A stretch of DNA of 64,000 nucleotides, from contig NC_015145.1 in NCBI RefSeq assembly GCF_000189535.1, positions 3,720,001-3,784,000 on the forward strand, in the 5' to 3' direction. Origin of the DNA: Pseudarthrobacter phenanthrenivorans Sphe3 (GTDB lineage Bacteria > Actinomycetota > Actinomycetes > Actinomycetales > Micrococcaceae). Numbering within the stretch: the stretch's first letter is position 1; each line of letters begins with the position of its first letter. This document shows, piece after piece, positions 16,428 to 25,046 of the stretch. The notes beneath the pieces are model-generated. The model searched no databases and was not told where the DNA came from. It was given only the letters and a program-made list of their open reading frames with translations. The translations under genes and the position numbers were made by a program.

Positions 16428-19235
16428 TGCCAGTTCGCTGCGGGACCTGATGCCCATCTTCCGGTAGAGCCGCGTCAGATGGTACTGCACTGTCTTCTCC
16501 GCGAGGAACAGTGCCCGAGCCGCTTCCTTATTGGTGGCCCCGCCCGCCACCAGTTCGGCCACCGCCTGTTCCTGGGCGGTGAGCTGGAGGTGGTGGTCCC
16601 TGGCCGCACTGAGCACGGGATCGGACGGGTCAGGCAGGTTCCCGATGTCCAGGCCCGTTGCCTTGAGCTCACGGTCGCACCGCTCCACGTATGTGGCGGC
16701 CCCCAGGGAGTCATACAGGTCGCGGGCCGCCCGCAGCACGGAGGACGCCAGCCGCCGCTTTCCGGCCCGGCGCATGCTCTGCCCGAACGCGAAACTTATC
16801 CGCGCCCGCAGGTACGGGCGGTTGAGCCCGCGGAGATGGCCCAAGGCCGCCTCGAAGTGTTCCCGCGCAGTGTCCGGGTCCCCTTGCGCGGCCCTGAGCC
16901 GGCCCCTCGCCCACGCCATCCGGGCCAGGTCCGAAGGAACTTCCCGTTCGCGCCGCACACCCTCGAAGGCGGTGAGGAAGGAGTCTGCAGCGTCGAGCTG
17001 GTCGGTCATGACGAGGGCGTTGACGTACGTATCCTGCCAAGGCCAGAAAGACACGCGGTCCTCAGTCCACGGATCCAGCTCGGTCAGCGGCTGCAGCACA
17101 GCCAACGCGCTTTCATAGTCTGCCCTCGCCTCATGGAACCGAGCGCGGGCCAGGCTCGCCGGCACCTGCATGGCACGGTAGGTTCCCGGCTGCACCGCGG
17201 CCTGCGAGACGTAATACCGGGCGCGGTCCCAGTCACCCCGCATGGACCAAAGCTCAGCGGCCGTCCAGTACAGCAGGGGCCGGATCAGCGGCATCCGCGA
17301 TGTCTCAAGGCGCACGCTGGCCCGCGCCACGGTGGCTGCGGCCGCGTCCCAGTTCCCCAGCACAAGATGGGTCCGGGCCAACCAGGCTTCCGCCCAGAGG
17401 GAGATCCGCAGCGACCCGCCGCGGTACTCCGTGGGAGCGGCGGACTCGAAATTCACCAGCGCGGATTCCACGTTGTCCAGGCGCAGGGCCAGCCAGCCGG
17501 CACCCATCTGGACGCGCTGCTTCTGCGCGTTTTCCGCGGCATGGGCAAAAGCCCGCTGGTAGGAAGCCTCCGCTTCCCCCAATCGGCCCCGCGCATACAG
17601 GCCCAGGCCGTAGATGGCTTCTGATTCTATGTGGGCGGGGGTTCCCGGCTCCGTCAGCGCCATGGCACGTTCGGCCCAGCCAGTAATCATGGGGCCGTCC
17701 CAGGATGCCACCCCGTGCAGGACGAAGCGTTGGGCCACCTGAGCGGCCGCGGCCGGCTCGCGTTCCGGGTTGCTGGTGCGCCAGGCCATTTCCAGCTGGC
17801 TCTGGGCACTGTCATTCTGGCCGGACACGGTGGACAGGTAGCCCAGCACGGAGGAGCGCAGCGGCGAGGGAGGCAGGGCGTCCACGGCAGAGGCCCACAT
17901 TTGCGCCTCGGCCACGTTGCCGGATCCCACCAGGGCGTCGACGGCCCTCAGGAGCCGGTCGTTGCGGGAGCGGACATCCAAGGACAGGCGGGAAGCGGAG
18001 AACAACGCCGTTGATACTTCCTGCCAGGCTCCAACCGCGGCACGCCGGCGCGCGAAGTCCTCAAGCTCCGCCGCGAGGGCCTCGTCTGCGGCGGGGGTGG
18101 CCGAGACCCGGTGGCCGAGCCTTTCGCCCTCGGGTTCCACCGCGTCAGCGGCCAGCCGGTGAAGCGCGATCCGGCGGCTCGGCACGATCTGTTCATAAAT
18201 GGCCTCCGCCGTGCCGGTTTCAACAAAGACGACGGCGGAACGCGCCTGCTCAACGGACAGTGCCAGCAGGCCGGCCCGGTGGCCCTCATCAAGGACTTCG
18301 AGGACGGACGCCACTCCGCTGACCCTGGACAGCTCAGCCAGGCCGGCGCTGCTCCCCAGCACGGACGCCGCCTCCGCCACGGAAACCAGCTCGGGGGACG
18401 CGGCGTCCAGGACGCTGCGCACCCTGGCCCGCAGCCGCGAGGTGGGCGGCAGGGAGGGGAACCACGTCAGCCACGTTTCAGCAGGCAACTCGGCCAGCAG
18501 TTCCACGATCCGCTGCGGCAGTCCGTCCGTGTGCCGCACCAGGCCGTGCGCCGCCGTCATGCTGAGGTCCAGGCCGAAAAGGCGGCGGGCAACTTCCTGG
18601 ACCTGCGGCGGGGACAGGGGCTCCAGCGGGATGCGCAGCACCTGGTGGCCGGTGAGGAAGTCGAGCACGCCCGCGGGCATGAGCGGAGCGTCGGCGGCGT
18701 TGAGCGTCAGCAGGAACAGGACCCGCTTGCCGTGCAGCCGGCGCATCACGAACATGAGGATGCGCAGGCTCTCCACATCAAGTTTGTGGACGTCGTCGAC
18801 GGCGACCACCACGGTCCCGTGGGACTGCAGAGCTTCGAGGTGGGTGCTGAGCGTCGAGGCGTAATTGACCACTTGGCTGGCACTGAGGGAGGCGACCGGC
18901 GCCGCGGGAAGTGGGGGGCCGCCGTCGTAATCCTTGGCCGAGCGCAGCGGCGAGGTGAGCATGAGCTGGGAGTATCCGGCGAGGGCAAACTGCGCCTCCC
19001 ATTCGTCCCCCATGGCGGAGAGCACCCGGACCCCGCGCGCCCCGGTTCGGCAGTGCTCCAAGAAAGACTCCAGCACGGCGGTCTTCCCGGAGCCTGAGGG
19101 GCCGGTGAGCACCACGGTGACCACTTTGCCTTTGCGCACGGTCCGGAGGATTTCCAGCAGCTCCTCGAATACCCCGGAGCGCCCCACCAGCGGCGAATCC
19201 TCCCCCATACCGCCCTGGACGGACCCCGCAGTCAT
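16404..19235 (-). CDS. benR: LAL-type LuxR regulator, probable benzoate activator
   Basis: A 943-residue STAND-type regulator. Residues 45-52 form a Walker A motif (GPSGSGKT); VVVAVDDVHKLD is a Walker B; a long helical TPR-like middle follows; the last 60 residues hold a LuxR helix-turn-helix (LTAQEQAVAELVAGGATNKEAA). ATG 19235 is chosen because the longer frame to 19355 overlaps benD and lacks conserved sequence; ATG 19208 is an alternative. It lies 61 bases after benD on the same strand. In Corynebacterium glutamicum a LuxR-type BenR activates the ben operon, so the same role is expected, triggered by benzoate or the cis-diol. That is inference from context. Confidence 0.85.
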   Translation of the reverse strand: MTAGSVQGGMGEDSPLVGRSGVFEELLEILRTVRKGKVVTVVLTGPSGSGKTAVLESFLEHCRTGARGVRVLSAMGDEWEAQFALAGYSQLMLTSPLRSAKDYDGGPPLPAAPVASLSASQVVNYASTLSTHLEALQSHGTVVVAVDDVHKLDVESLRILMFVMRRLHGKRVLFLLTLNAADAPLMPAGVLDFLTGHQVLRIPLEPLSPPQVQEVARRLFGLDLSMTAAHGLVRHTDGLPQRIVELLAELPAETWLTWFPSLPPTSRLRARVRSVLDAASPELVSVAEAASVLGSSAGLAELSRVSGVASVLEVLDEGHRAGLLALSVEQARSAVVFVETGTAEAIYEQIVPSRRIALHRLAADAVEPEGERLGHRVSATPAADEALAAELEDFARRRAAVGAWQEVSTALFSASRLSLDVRSRNDRLLRAVDALVGSGNVAEAQMWASAVDALPPSPLRSSVLGYLSTVSGQNDSAQSQLEMAWRTSNPEREPAAAAQVAQRFVLHGVASWDGPMITGWAERAMALTEPGTPAHIESEAIYGLGLYARGRLGEAEASYQRAFAHAAENAQKQRVQMGAGWLALRLDNVESALVNFESAAPTEYRGGSLRISLWAEAWLARTHLVLGNWDAAAATVARASVRLETSRMPLIRPLLYWTAAELWSMRGDWDRARYYVSQAAVQPGTYRAMQVPASLARARFHEARADYESALAVLQPLTELDPWTEDRVSFWPWQDTYVNALVMTDQLDAADSFLTAFEGVRREREVPSDLARMAWARGRLRAAQGDPDTAREHFEAALGHLRGLNRPYLRARISFAFGQSMRRAGKRRLASSVLRAARDLYDSLGAATYVERCDRELKATGLDIGNLPDPSDPVLSAARDHHLQLTAQEQAVAELVAGGATNKEAARALFLAEKTVQYHLTRLYRKMGIRSRSELAAAFRAKD

Positions 19236-19296
19236 GGGCGCAATTCTACCGGAGCGGATTGTCCCTCCCCTGCGGGGCGCATCCACCGAAAAGCCC

Positions 19297-20124
19297 CTAC
19301 CCCAGGTCCCCGCCGGCCACGGGAAGAATACTGCCAGTAAGGTAGGACGCTTCATCCGAGGCGAGGAACACGATGGGCGCGGCCTGTTCGTCCAACGTGC
19401 CGTACCTCTTCATGAAGGAAGACTGCACGGTCTGGTCCACGATCACCTGGTACCAGGCCTTCTCGGTGGCGGATTCAGCCTCCGGACCTCGCTTGACCTG
19501 GCGTGGGGGCGCCTCGGTGCCGCCGGGAGCAGTTGCCACCACGCGGATGCCGCGGCCGGCAACCTCCATGGCCAGCGCCTGGGTCAGGGCATTGACACCA
19601 CCCTTCGCCGCCGCGTAAGGCACCCGGTGCAGGCCGCGGGTGGCCACCGAGGAAACGTTGACGATGGTGCCCGATTCCTGTTCAAGCATGGGCGGCAGGA
19701 CAGCCCGGCAACTCCAGAGGGTGGGGAAGAGCGAGCGGCGGATTTCCTTCTCGATCTTGTCCTCGTCGTATTCCTCGTAGGGCCGGGCCCAGATGGTGCC
19801 GCCCACGTTGTTCACAAGCACATCCACCCGGCCGTGGGCAGCGAGTGCCGTTTGAACAGCCTGCTGCGCTCCCGCAAAGGACTCAAGGTCCGCGGTGACG
19901 GACGTGGCCGAGCCTCCGGACCCGGAAGCCCGGGCAGCATCATCGATAGCCTGCGCGACGCCGTGGACGAGCTCCGCCCGGTCCACCAGGACCACGTTCC
20001 CGCCCTCGGCCGCAATACGCTGCGCCACCTTCTGGCCGATCCCTTGCGCCGCTCCAGTCACCACAACCGCTTTGCCCACGAACCGCCCCGGGGTGACGAA
20101 CTGTCCCGCGTACGGTACAGCCAT
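19297..20124 (-). CDS. benD: 1,6-dihydroxycyclohexa-2,4-diene-1-carboxylate dehydrogenase
   Basis: A 275-residue short-chain dehydrogenase that oxidises and decarboxylates the benzoate cis-diol to catechol with NAD. The cofactor motif is TGAAQGIG (residues 23-30), NNVGG follows near 105, and the catalytic residues are S158 or S159, Y170 and K174 (YAAAKGG). It starts at ATG 20124, which overlaps the benC stop in an ATGA arrangement. Residues after 200 (PGGTEAPPRQVKRGPEAES) form the substrate lid usual for BenD. It is the fourth gene of benABCD. Confidence 0.93.
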   Translation of the reverse strand: MAVPYAGQFVTPGRFVGKAVVVTGAAQGIGQKVAQRIAAEGGNVVLVDRAELVHGVAQAIDDAARASGSGGSATSVTADLESFAGAQQAVQTALAAHGRVDVLVNNVGGTIWARPYEEYDEDKIEKEIRRSLFPTLWSCRAVLPPMLEQESGTIVNVSSVATRGLHRVPYAAAKGGVNALTQALAMEVAGRGIRVVATAPGGTEAPPRQVKRGPEAESATEKAWYQVIVDQTVQSSFMKRYGTLDEQAAPIVFLASDEASYLTGSILPVAGGDLG

Positions 20125-21695
20125 CAGCGGGCAGCCCTGGCGTCGATCGCCCCGGCCATGGTTTCCTTCGCGTCGTGCGCATGGGCGGCGATGACCTCGC
20201 GAAGGCGGTCCCTGTCGCCGCGCTCGAAAGCGTCGACAACATCAAGATGGTCCTGTGTGACGCGCTCAAAAATGGGGGTTCCGGCTTGGAAGGCGGCGGC
20301 CATTTGGGCATGGACGTCCAGCCTGCGGTAGGACTCGAGCAGCATGGGATTGTTGCTGATCATGAAGAGGTATTCGTGAAATTCCTCGTTGGTGCGCGCG
20401 AACTCCTCCGGTTCCTTAATAGTCCCGGCATCCACTGAACGCACCGTGGCTTCGGCGAGGCGCCGGAACTGGAGCAACTGCTCCTCGCTGAGGCGGCCCA
20501 GCATCAGTTCGCTCACTGCGAGCTCCAGCCCCATGCGGGCGTCCAAATGGGCGAAGCTGTCCTCCTTGCGGAAATCGAGCCGGCCGGTCTCCATCGACGA
20601 GACGGCTTCGCTGCGGGTCATGGTGTCGCCTTCCGCCTCGATCTTCCCTGCAGGCGCAGGTGCACCGGTCTCGGCGTCGCCACCGGTAGTTTCCTTCGGG
20701 GCGAACCGCTCGAAGTAGAAGTTGGCGGGCTGGATGCCTTCGGCGTCCAGCCACTTCGAGACTGCATTGACCATGGGGGGTGGGCCGCACAGGTAAATGT
20801 CCACGTCGCCGTCGTTGAGGTGGGCAGGCGCGATGATCTGGGTGACGTAACCGGTGTGGGGGGCGGAAGTGCCGGGCTCCGACGCGATGTAGTCCCAAGT
20901 GAATCCAGGCAGCTTTCCCTCGTACTCGCGCAGCCAGTCCAGGCCCACGATGTCCGCTTCCCGGGTGAGGCCGTAGATCAGGTGGACCGGCGTGGCCGGC
21001 GGGTTTTCGGACAGCTTCTCGAGGATGGACAGCAGCGGGGCAAGGCCGGTACCGCCCGCCAGCAGCAGCAGGGGGCGCTTGGGCTCGCGCAGGAAAAAGG
21101 AGCCGTAAGGGCCGGTGAATTCGATGGCATCGCCCACGGCTGCGCGGTCGCGCAGGTACTCGGACATGGCGCCCTGCGGCGTCACGCGGACCATGAAGGA
21201 CGCGTCCTGCACCTCCGGGCCGCTGCTGAAGGAATAGGAGCGCTCAGCGTCGGTTCCGGGGACCTTGAGGTTGACGTACTGGCCCGGCAGGAACGCCAGC
21301 GCCTCCCGGTTCTCCACCTCCAGCGTGAAGGAAACCGTGCTGTCCGAGTGCTTGTTGAGTTCCTTCACGGTGGAGGTGAAGGTGGCGGCCGCCGTCTTGG
21401 CGGATTCCGAGGTAGCAGGGATCTGGATGGCCAGGTCCGATTCGGGAACCGCCTGGCAGGTGAGCAGGTAGCCCTTGTCGAGCTCCTCCTCGGTCATCGC
21501 GTCGTCGATGTAGTCCCCGGGGTCGAAGGAGCCGGAATCGCAGAAAGCTTTGCAGGTGCCGCAGGCACCGTCACGGCAATCGGAGGGGATGTTGATGCGT
21601 GCCTTGTACGCGGCGTCCATGACGGTCTCGTAGTCGCCGACCTTAATGACTTTGGTGACGCCGTCCTCAAAGCTGAGGGCTACTTTGTGGCCCAT
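20124..21695 (-). CDS. benC: Benzoate 1,2-dioxygenase reductase fused to a C-terminal FCD domain
   Basis: A 523-residue protein; classical BenC has about 340. Residues 1-95 are a plant-type 2Fe-2S ferredoxin (C40, C45, C48, C80), 105-200 an FAD domain (RSYSFSSGP), 205-335 an NAD domain (GGTGLAPLLS, YLCGPPPMV). These pass electrons from NADH to BenAB. A Gly/Ala linker leads to residues 359-523, a GntR-type FCD ligand domain with no helix-turn-helix. Its metal-site pattern reads N436-x3-H440-x42-H483-x21-H505, with Asn in place of the usual Asp. ATG 20621 (M359) has GGAAGG eight bases upstream, so the FCD part might also be made alone. I recall long BenC proteins in Corynebacterium and Rhodococcus, so the fusion may be widespread in actinobacteria. 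Confidence 0.92.
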   Translation of the reverse strand: MGHKVALSFEDGVTKVIKVGDYETVMDAAYKARINIPSDCRDGACGTCKAFCDSGSFDPGDYIDDAMTEEELDKGYLLTCQAVPESDLAIQIPATSESAKTAAATFTSTVKELNKHSDSTVSFTLEVENREALAFLPGQYVNLKVPGTDAERSYSFSSGPEVQDASFMVRVTPQGAMSEYLRDRAAVGDAIEFTGPYGSFFLREPKRPLLLLAGGTGLAPLLSILEKLSENPPATPVHLIYGLTREADIVGLDWLREYEGKLPGFTWDYIASEPGTSAPHTGYVTQIIAPAHLNDGDVDIYLCGPPPMVNAVSKWLDAEGIQPANFYFERFAPKETTGGDAETGAPAPAGKIEAEGDTMTRSEAVSSMETGRLDFRKEDSFAHLDARMGLELAVSELMLGRLSEEQLLQFRRLAEATVRSVDAGTIKEPEEFARTNEEFHEYLFMISNNPMLLESYRRLDVHAQMAAAFQAGTPIFERVTQDHLDVVDAFERGDRDRLREVIAAHAHDAKETMAGAIDARAAR

Positions 21696-21766
21696 GATTT
21701 CCTCCTGGCTTGGGCGGGCGCGTCATCGCGGCCCGGGAAAAGTTCTGGTGTGCGGGTGTGCACCTG

Positions 21767-22303
21767 TCAGATCATGTAGACATCCACCACGTGGTGGATG
21801 TAGTCGTTCTTCAGGACGACCTTCTTCTGCATGATCACGGGCGCACTGCCCGAAAGATCGATCGTGTAGTAGCTCGTTCCGAAGTACGTATCCGTCGTGT
21901 TGTAACGGAAGTACAGGGTGAACCAGTTGAAGCGCACCTTCACCTGGCCGCCGTCGTGCTCCATGATCTCGACGTCCGTGATGTTGTGTCCGGTGCGCGG
22001 TTCCGGCAGGGACGTGGCGGATGACCGGTCCGTCTTGATCCGGAACACACGGTCCTCGATGCCGCCGCGGTTGTCGTAGTAGATGAGGGAGATCTCGTTC
22101 TGCGGATCCTCCGTCAGTCTGTCATCGACGTCCCAGGCAGGCATCCAGAACTCGGAGTCCGGGTGGTAGCACTCGAGCCACTCGTCGAACTGGCGGTCAT
22201 CCAGCAGGCGGGCTTCCCGGTAAAGGAAGGCGCGGACGGTCTCGAGCGTCGCAATCTCCCCGGCGGTCTTCAGTGCCGCTGCGGGCAGGGTCAGGTTGGT
22301 CAT
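21767..22303 (-). CDS. benB: Benzoate 1,2-dioxygenase small (beta) subunit
   Basis: A 178-residue ring-hydroxylating dioxygenase beta subunit with the NTF2-like fold. Landmarks are FLYREARLLDDRQFDEWLECYHPDSEFWMPAWDVDD near residues 25-65, EISLIYYDNRGGIEDRVFRIKT, and a final KKVVLKNDYIHHVVDVYMI. It supports the alpha3beta3 assembly and is needed for activity but holds no metal. It lies between benA (36 bases upstream) and benC (71 bases downstream) in the operon. Confidence 0.95.
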   Translation of the reverse strand: MTNLTLPAAALKTAGEIATLETVRAFLYREARLLDDRQFDEWLECYHPDSEFWMPAWDVDDRLTEDPQNEISLIYYDNRGGIEDRVFRIKTDRSSATSLPEPRTGHNITDVEIMEHDGGQVKVRFNWFTLYFRYNTTDTYFGTSYYTIDLSGSAPVIMQKKVVLKNDYIHHVVDVYMI

Positions 22304-22339
22304 GGGTTCTGCACTCTCTCTGGTTCCAGGTGGTCTCGG

Positions 22340-23722
22340 TCAGGCGGTGACGGGAACGGCATCCAGTGCGGAGCGTTCCTCTTCCGCCAGGGCCTTATCC
22401 ATGACTTCCTTCCAGTACCCGTGCTGGATGGGGTACAGCCCCTCGTCCTCCGTGCGAACTCCGGAAGCGATGACCCTGGTCATGCCCAGCGCCAGGGCCT
22501 GTTCGTCGGGGCCTGCGATCTCATGGGTGGAACCGCGGGTCATGTCGTTCCACGGTGCCGCGGTGGCCCAGTAGGTCTTGTTGCAGGAGCGGAATTCCTC
22601 GAGGTCGTCGGGGGTGGCCATTCCGGTGGCGTTGAAGAAGTCCTCGTACTGGCGGATCCGCTTGGAACGGTTCTCCTGCGACTCGCCTTTGGGGGCGATG
22701 CAGTAGATGGTGACCTCGGTCTGGTCCGCTGAGATGGGACGGAAGTGGCGGATCTGCGAGGAGAACTGGTCCATGATGTAGACGTTCGGGTACAGGCAGA
22801 GGTTGCGGGAGATGTTGATCATGAAGTTGGCCATCTCCTCGCCGTACTTCTGGACGAGCTCGTCGCGGCGGTCCCAGAGCGGGCGGTCCTCGGGGTTGGT
22901 CCATTCCTGCCACAGCAGCAGGTGGCCGTGGTCGTAGGAGTAGAAGCCGCCCTTGACCTTGCCCCATTTGCCGGCGTCCATGGCCTTGGTCTTGTTCGCG
23001 GAATCCCCGGCAGTGCGCCGGGCGGTGGTGGCAGCATAGTTCCAGTGCACCGCGGTGACGTGGTAGCCGTCTGCCCCGTTCTCTGCCTGGACCTTCCAGT
23101 TGCCGTCGTAGGTGTAGGTGGAGGATCCGCGGAGCACCTCGAGCCCTTCCGGGGACTGGTCCACAATCGAGTCGATCACCGTGGTGGCGTCGCCGAGGTG
23201 CTGCTCGAGCGGAAGCACGTCCGCCTTCAGTGAGCCAAAGAGGAAGCCGCGGTAGGACTCGAAGCGGGCAACCTTGGTGAGGTCGTGGGAGCCCTCTTTG
23301 TTGAAGGTCTCCGGGTAGCCGGCATTGCGGGAGTCCTTGACCTTCAGCAGCTCGCCCGAGTTCTTGAAGGTCCAGCCGTGGAACGGGCACGTGAATGTGG
23401 TCCGGTTGTCCGTCTTGCGGCGGCAGAGCATGGCGCCGCGGTGCGAACAGGCGTTGACGAGGCAGTTGAGGTTCCCGTCCTTGTCCCGGGTGATCATCAC
23501 GGGAGTCCGGCCGATGTAGGTGGTGAAGTAGTCCCCCACGTTGGGGATCTGCGACTCGTGGGCCAGGTAGACCCAGTTGCCCTCGAAGATGTGCTTCATC
23601 TCCATCTCGAAGATGTCCTCGTCCGTGAAAATTTCCCGCTTGGCGCGGATGATTCCGTTTTCACGGTCGTCGATCACTGCGTCGGCAAGGACCTCGCGGG
23701 CATGGGTCAGGTTCTCGGTCAT
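22340..23722 (-). CDS. benA: Benzoate 1,2-dioxygenase large (alpha) subunit
   Basis: A 460-residue Rieske oxygenase subunit. The Rieske 2Fe-2S ligands are C92/H94 (ACSHRGAM) and C112/H115 (CPFHGWTF). The mononuclear iron His residues are in [11 protein letters not shown], with an Asp in the C-terminal half. It adds both atoms of oxygen to benzoate to give the cis-diol acid. The start at 23722 has GGAGGAG just upstream; an in-frame ATG at 23737 lies inside that RBS. It is the first gene of benABCD-benR and is divergent from catA across 331 bases. Confidence 0.95.
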   Translation of the reverse strand: MTENLTHAREVLADAVIDDRENGIIRAKREIFTDEDIFEMEMKHIFEGNWVYLAHESQIPNVGDYFTTYIGRTPVMITRDKDGNLNCLVNACSHRGAMLCRRKTDNRTTFTCPFHGWTFKNSGELLKVKDSRNAGYPETFNKEGSHDLTKVARFESYRGFLFGSLKADVLPLEQHLGDATTVIDSIVDQSPEGLEVLRGSSTYTYDGNWKVQAENGADGYHVTAVHWNYAATTARRTAGDSANKTKAMDAGKWGKVKGGFYSYDHGHLLLWQEWTNPEDRPLWDRRDELVQKYGEEMANFMINISRNLCLYPNVYIMDQFSSQIRHFRPISADQTEVTIYCIAPKGESQENRSKRIRQYEDFFNATGMATPDDLEEFRSCNKTYWATAAPWNDMTRGSTHEIAGPDEQALALGMTRVIASGVRTEDEGLYPIQHGYWKEVMDKALAEEERSALDAVPVTA

Positions 23723-23909
23723 GGCGTGCTCCTCCATTGGAGATTGCTGGACGGATGGTCGGGAGGTCCGGACCGGGCAGCGGTGCTGTCGGTGGACGTT
23801 CCTGGTAATTCTTGCCGCTCGTGACTGTCCTCACATCAGGTAAATACCTAGGGTCTACCAAGGGTGTCTTTATGTCCTGATAATGACCGGAAAAGGGCAG
23901 AATCAATAT
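23723..23909. promoter_or_regulatory. benA-side half of the benA/catA control region
   Basis: The 331-base gap between divergent benA and catA has no gene. An AT-rich block at 23840-23910 is unlike the flanking coding DNA. CCTGATA occurs at 23876-23882 and again at 23919-23925, with an inverted relative, CATCAGG, at 23834-23840. These are candidate sites for BenR or CatR. A clear -10/-35 pair for benA was not found. Confidence 0.4.
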
Positions 23910-23938
23910 TTGTAGCGTCCTGATAGCCGCCCTACGAT
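23910..23938 (+). promoter_or_regulatory. catA: Candidate catA promoter
   Basis: TTGTAG (23910-23915) and TACGAT (23933-23938) are separated by 17 bases, giving a plausible sigma-70-type promoter that would start transcription near 23945 and leave a leader of about 110 bases. One CCTGATA repeat lies in the spacer, where a bound regulator would directly affect polymerase. Confidence 0.45.
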
Positions 23939-24053
23939 GAGTGGGACATCACGCGATGCCGCGTTGCAGCAGAAACATCCTGCTCCCGGCGTTTCGCGGC
24001 GGCTGCAGGAGCCCTTCCTGTTCCGCATTCAAAGAGGAAAGGTGGACACCGCC

Positions 24054-24938
24054 ATGACTGAGACCCAAACGGATACCCGGAAAGAGAACGAGGGCACGGC
24101 CGTTGAAGCCGGCTCGAAGGCTACGGAGCGCTTCACAGCTTCCGGCAAGCTCTCGCAGCTGGATGTGCCGAAGGAACGGGTGAGCCTCCTGGCCGGCGCA
24201 TTGATCAAGGCCGCCAACGACATCGTGGTGGAGCACCAGGTCACCTACGAGGAGTACAACGCCCTCAAAGCCTGGCTGATCAAGGTGGGCACGGACGGCG
24301 AATGGCCGTTGTTCCTCGACGTGTGGCTGGAGCACACGGTGGAAGACGTCAACTCCCAGGACCGTCCCGGCACCAAGGGCACCATTGAAGGGCCGTACTA
24401 CGTGCCGGGTTCGCCGGAACTCGCCACCCCGGCCACTGTTGAAATGCGCGACGACGAGGAGGGCACGCCGCTGCGTTTCACCGGCCGTTTCACCGGCACC
24501 GAGGGCAACCCCATCCAGGACGCCCAGGTGGAAATCTGGCACGCGGACGCCGCAGGGTTTTACTCCCAGTACGCACCGGGCCTGCCCGAATGGCTTTTCC
24601 GCGCCACCGTCAAGGCGGACCAGGACGGCCGCTTCGAGATCAACACCATGCGCCCCGCTCCGTACCAGATCCCCACGGACGGTGCCTGCGGCCAGCTGAT
24701 CAATGCTGCGGGCTGGCACGCATGGCGCCCGGCCCACATCCACATCAAGGTTTCCGCGCCCGGCTACCAGCCCGTCACGCAGCAGCTCTACTTCCCGGGC
24801 GATCCCCACAACGCCGACGACATCGCATCGGCAGTCAAGCCTGAACTGATGCTGGACCCCCGTCCCCGCACGGATGGTGGAGCCGGCGAAGAAGTGGTCT
24901 ATGACTACGTCCTCGCCAAGGAAGGACAAATTAAGTAG
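24054..24938 (+). CDS. catA: Catechol 1,2-dioxygenase (intradiol)
   Basis: A 294-residue (from ATG 24054) non-haem Fe(III) dioxygenase that converts catechol to cis,cis-muconate. The iron ligands can be placed at Y170 (GFYSQY), Y204 (APYQIPTDG), H228 and H230 (RPAHIHIKV). EGPYYVPGSP near 112 is the usual substrate-side segment, and the N-terminal 100 residues form the helical dimer domain. GAGGA at 24034-24038 is rather far from ATG 24054 and very near an in-frame GTG at 24042, so the start is uncertain by four residues. It is divergent from benA and separated from catBC, but all steps to muconolactone are present in the window. Confidence 0.95.
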   Translation: MTETQTDTRKENEGTAVEAGSKATERFTASGKLSQLDVPKERVSLLAGALIKAANDIVVEHQVTYEEYNALKAWLIKVGTDGEWPLFLDVWLEHTVEDVNSQDRPGTKGTIEGPYYVPGSPELATPATVEMRDDEEGTPLRFTGRFTGTEGNPIQDAQVEIWHADAAGFYSQYAPGLPEWLFRATVKADQDGRFEINTMRPAPYQIPTDGACGQLINAAGWHAWRPAHIHIKVSAPGYQPVTQQLYFPGDPHNADDIASAVKPELMLDPRPRTDGGAGEEVVYDYVLAKEGQIK

Positions 24939-24984
24939 GAATTGCTGCTGAGACCGGTGCCGGGGCTTTGGCCCCGGCGCCGGA

Positions 24985-25024
24985 AGGCGCTCCGGGATCC
25001 AACGTCCCGGGGCGCCTGTTTTTT
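24985..25024 (+). terminator. Strong intrinsic terminator after catA, just upstream of benE
   Basis: Positions 24985-24997 pair with 25005-25017 in a 13-base stem with one G-T pair and a seven-base loop, followed by a T run (25019-25024). This is the clearest rho-independent terminator in the window. It ends only 22 bases before the benE ATG, so benE must depend on read-through or on a promoter inside this short space. Confidence 0.85.
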
Positions 25025-25046
25025 CCGCTTGACGCCAGGAGCCAGA

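Noticed and set aside
19236..19355. Longer N-terminus for the LAL regulator
   Set aside because: It overlaps benD and the extra residues are not like the family; the P-loop is at the normal distance from ATG 19235.
23937..24053. Extended CatA N-terminus from ATG 23937
   Set aside because: It begins within the likely -10 box and adds about 39 residues not seen in catechol dioxygenases.
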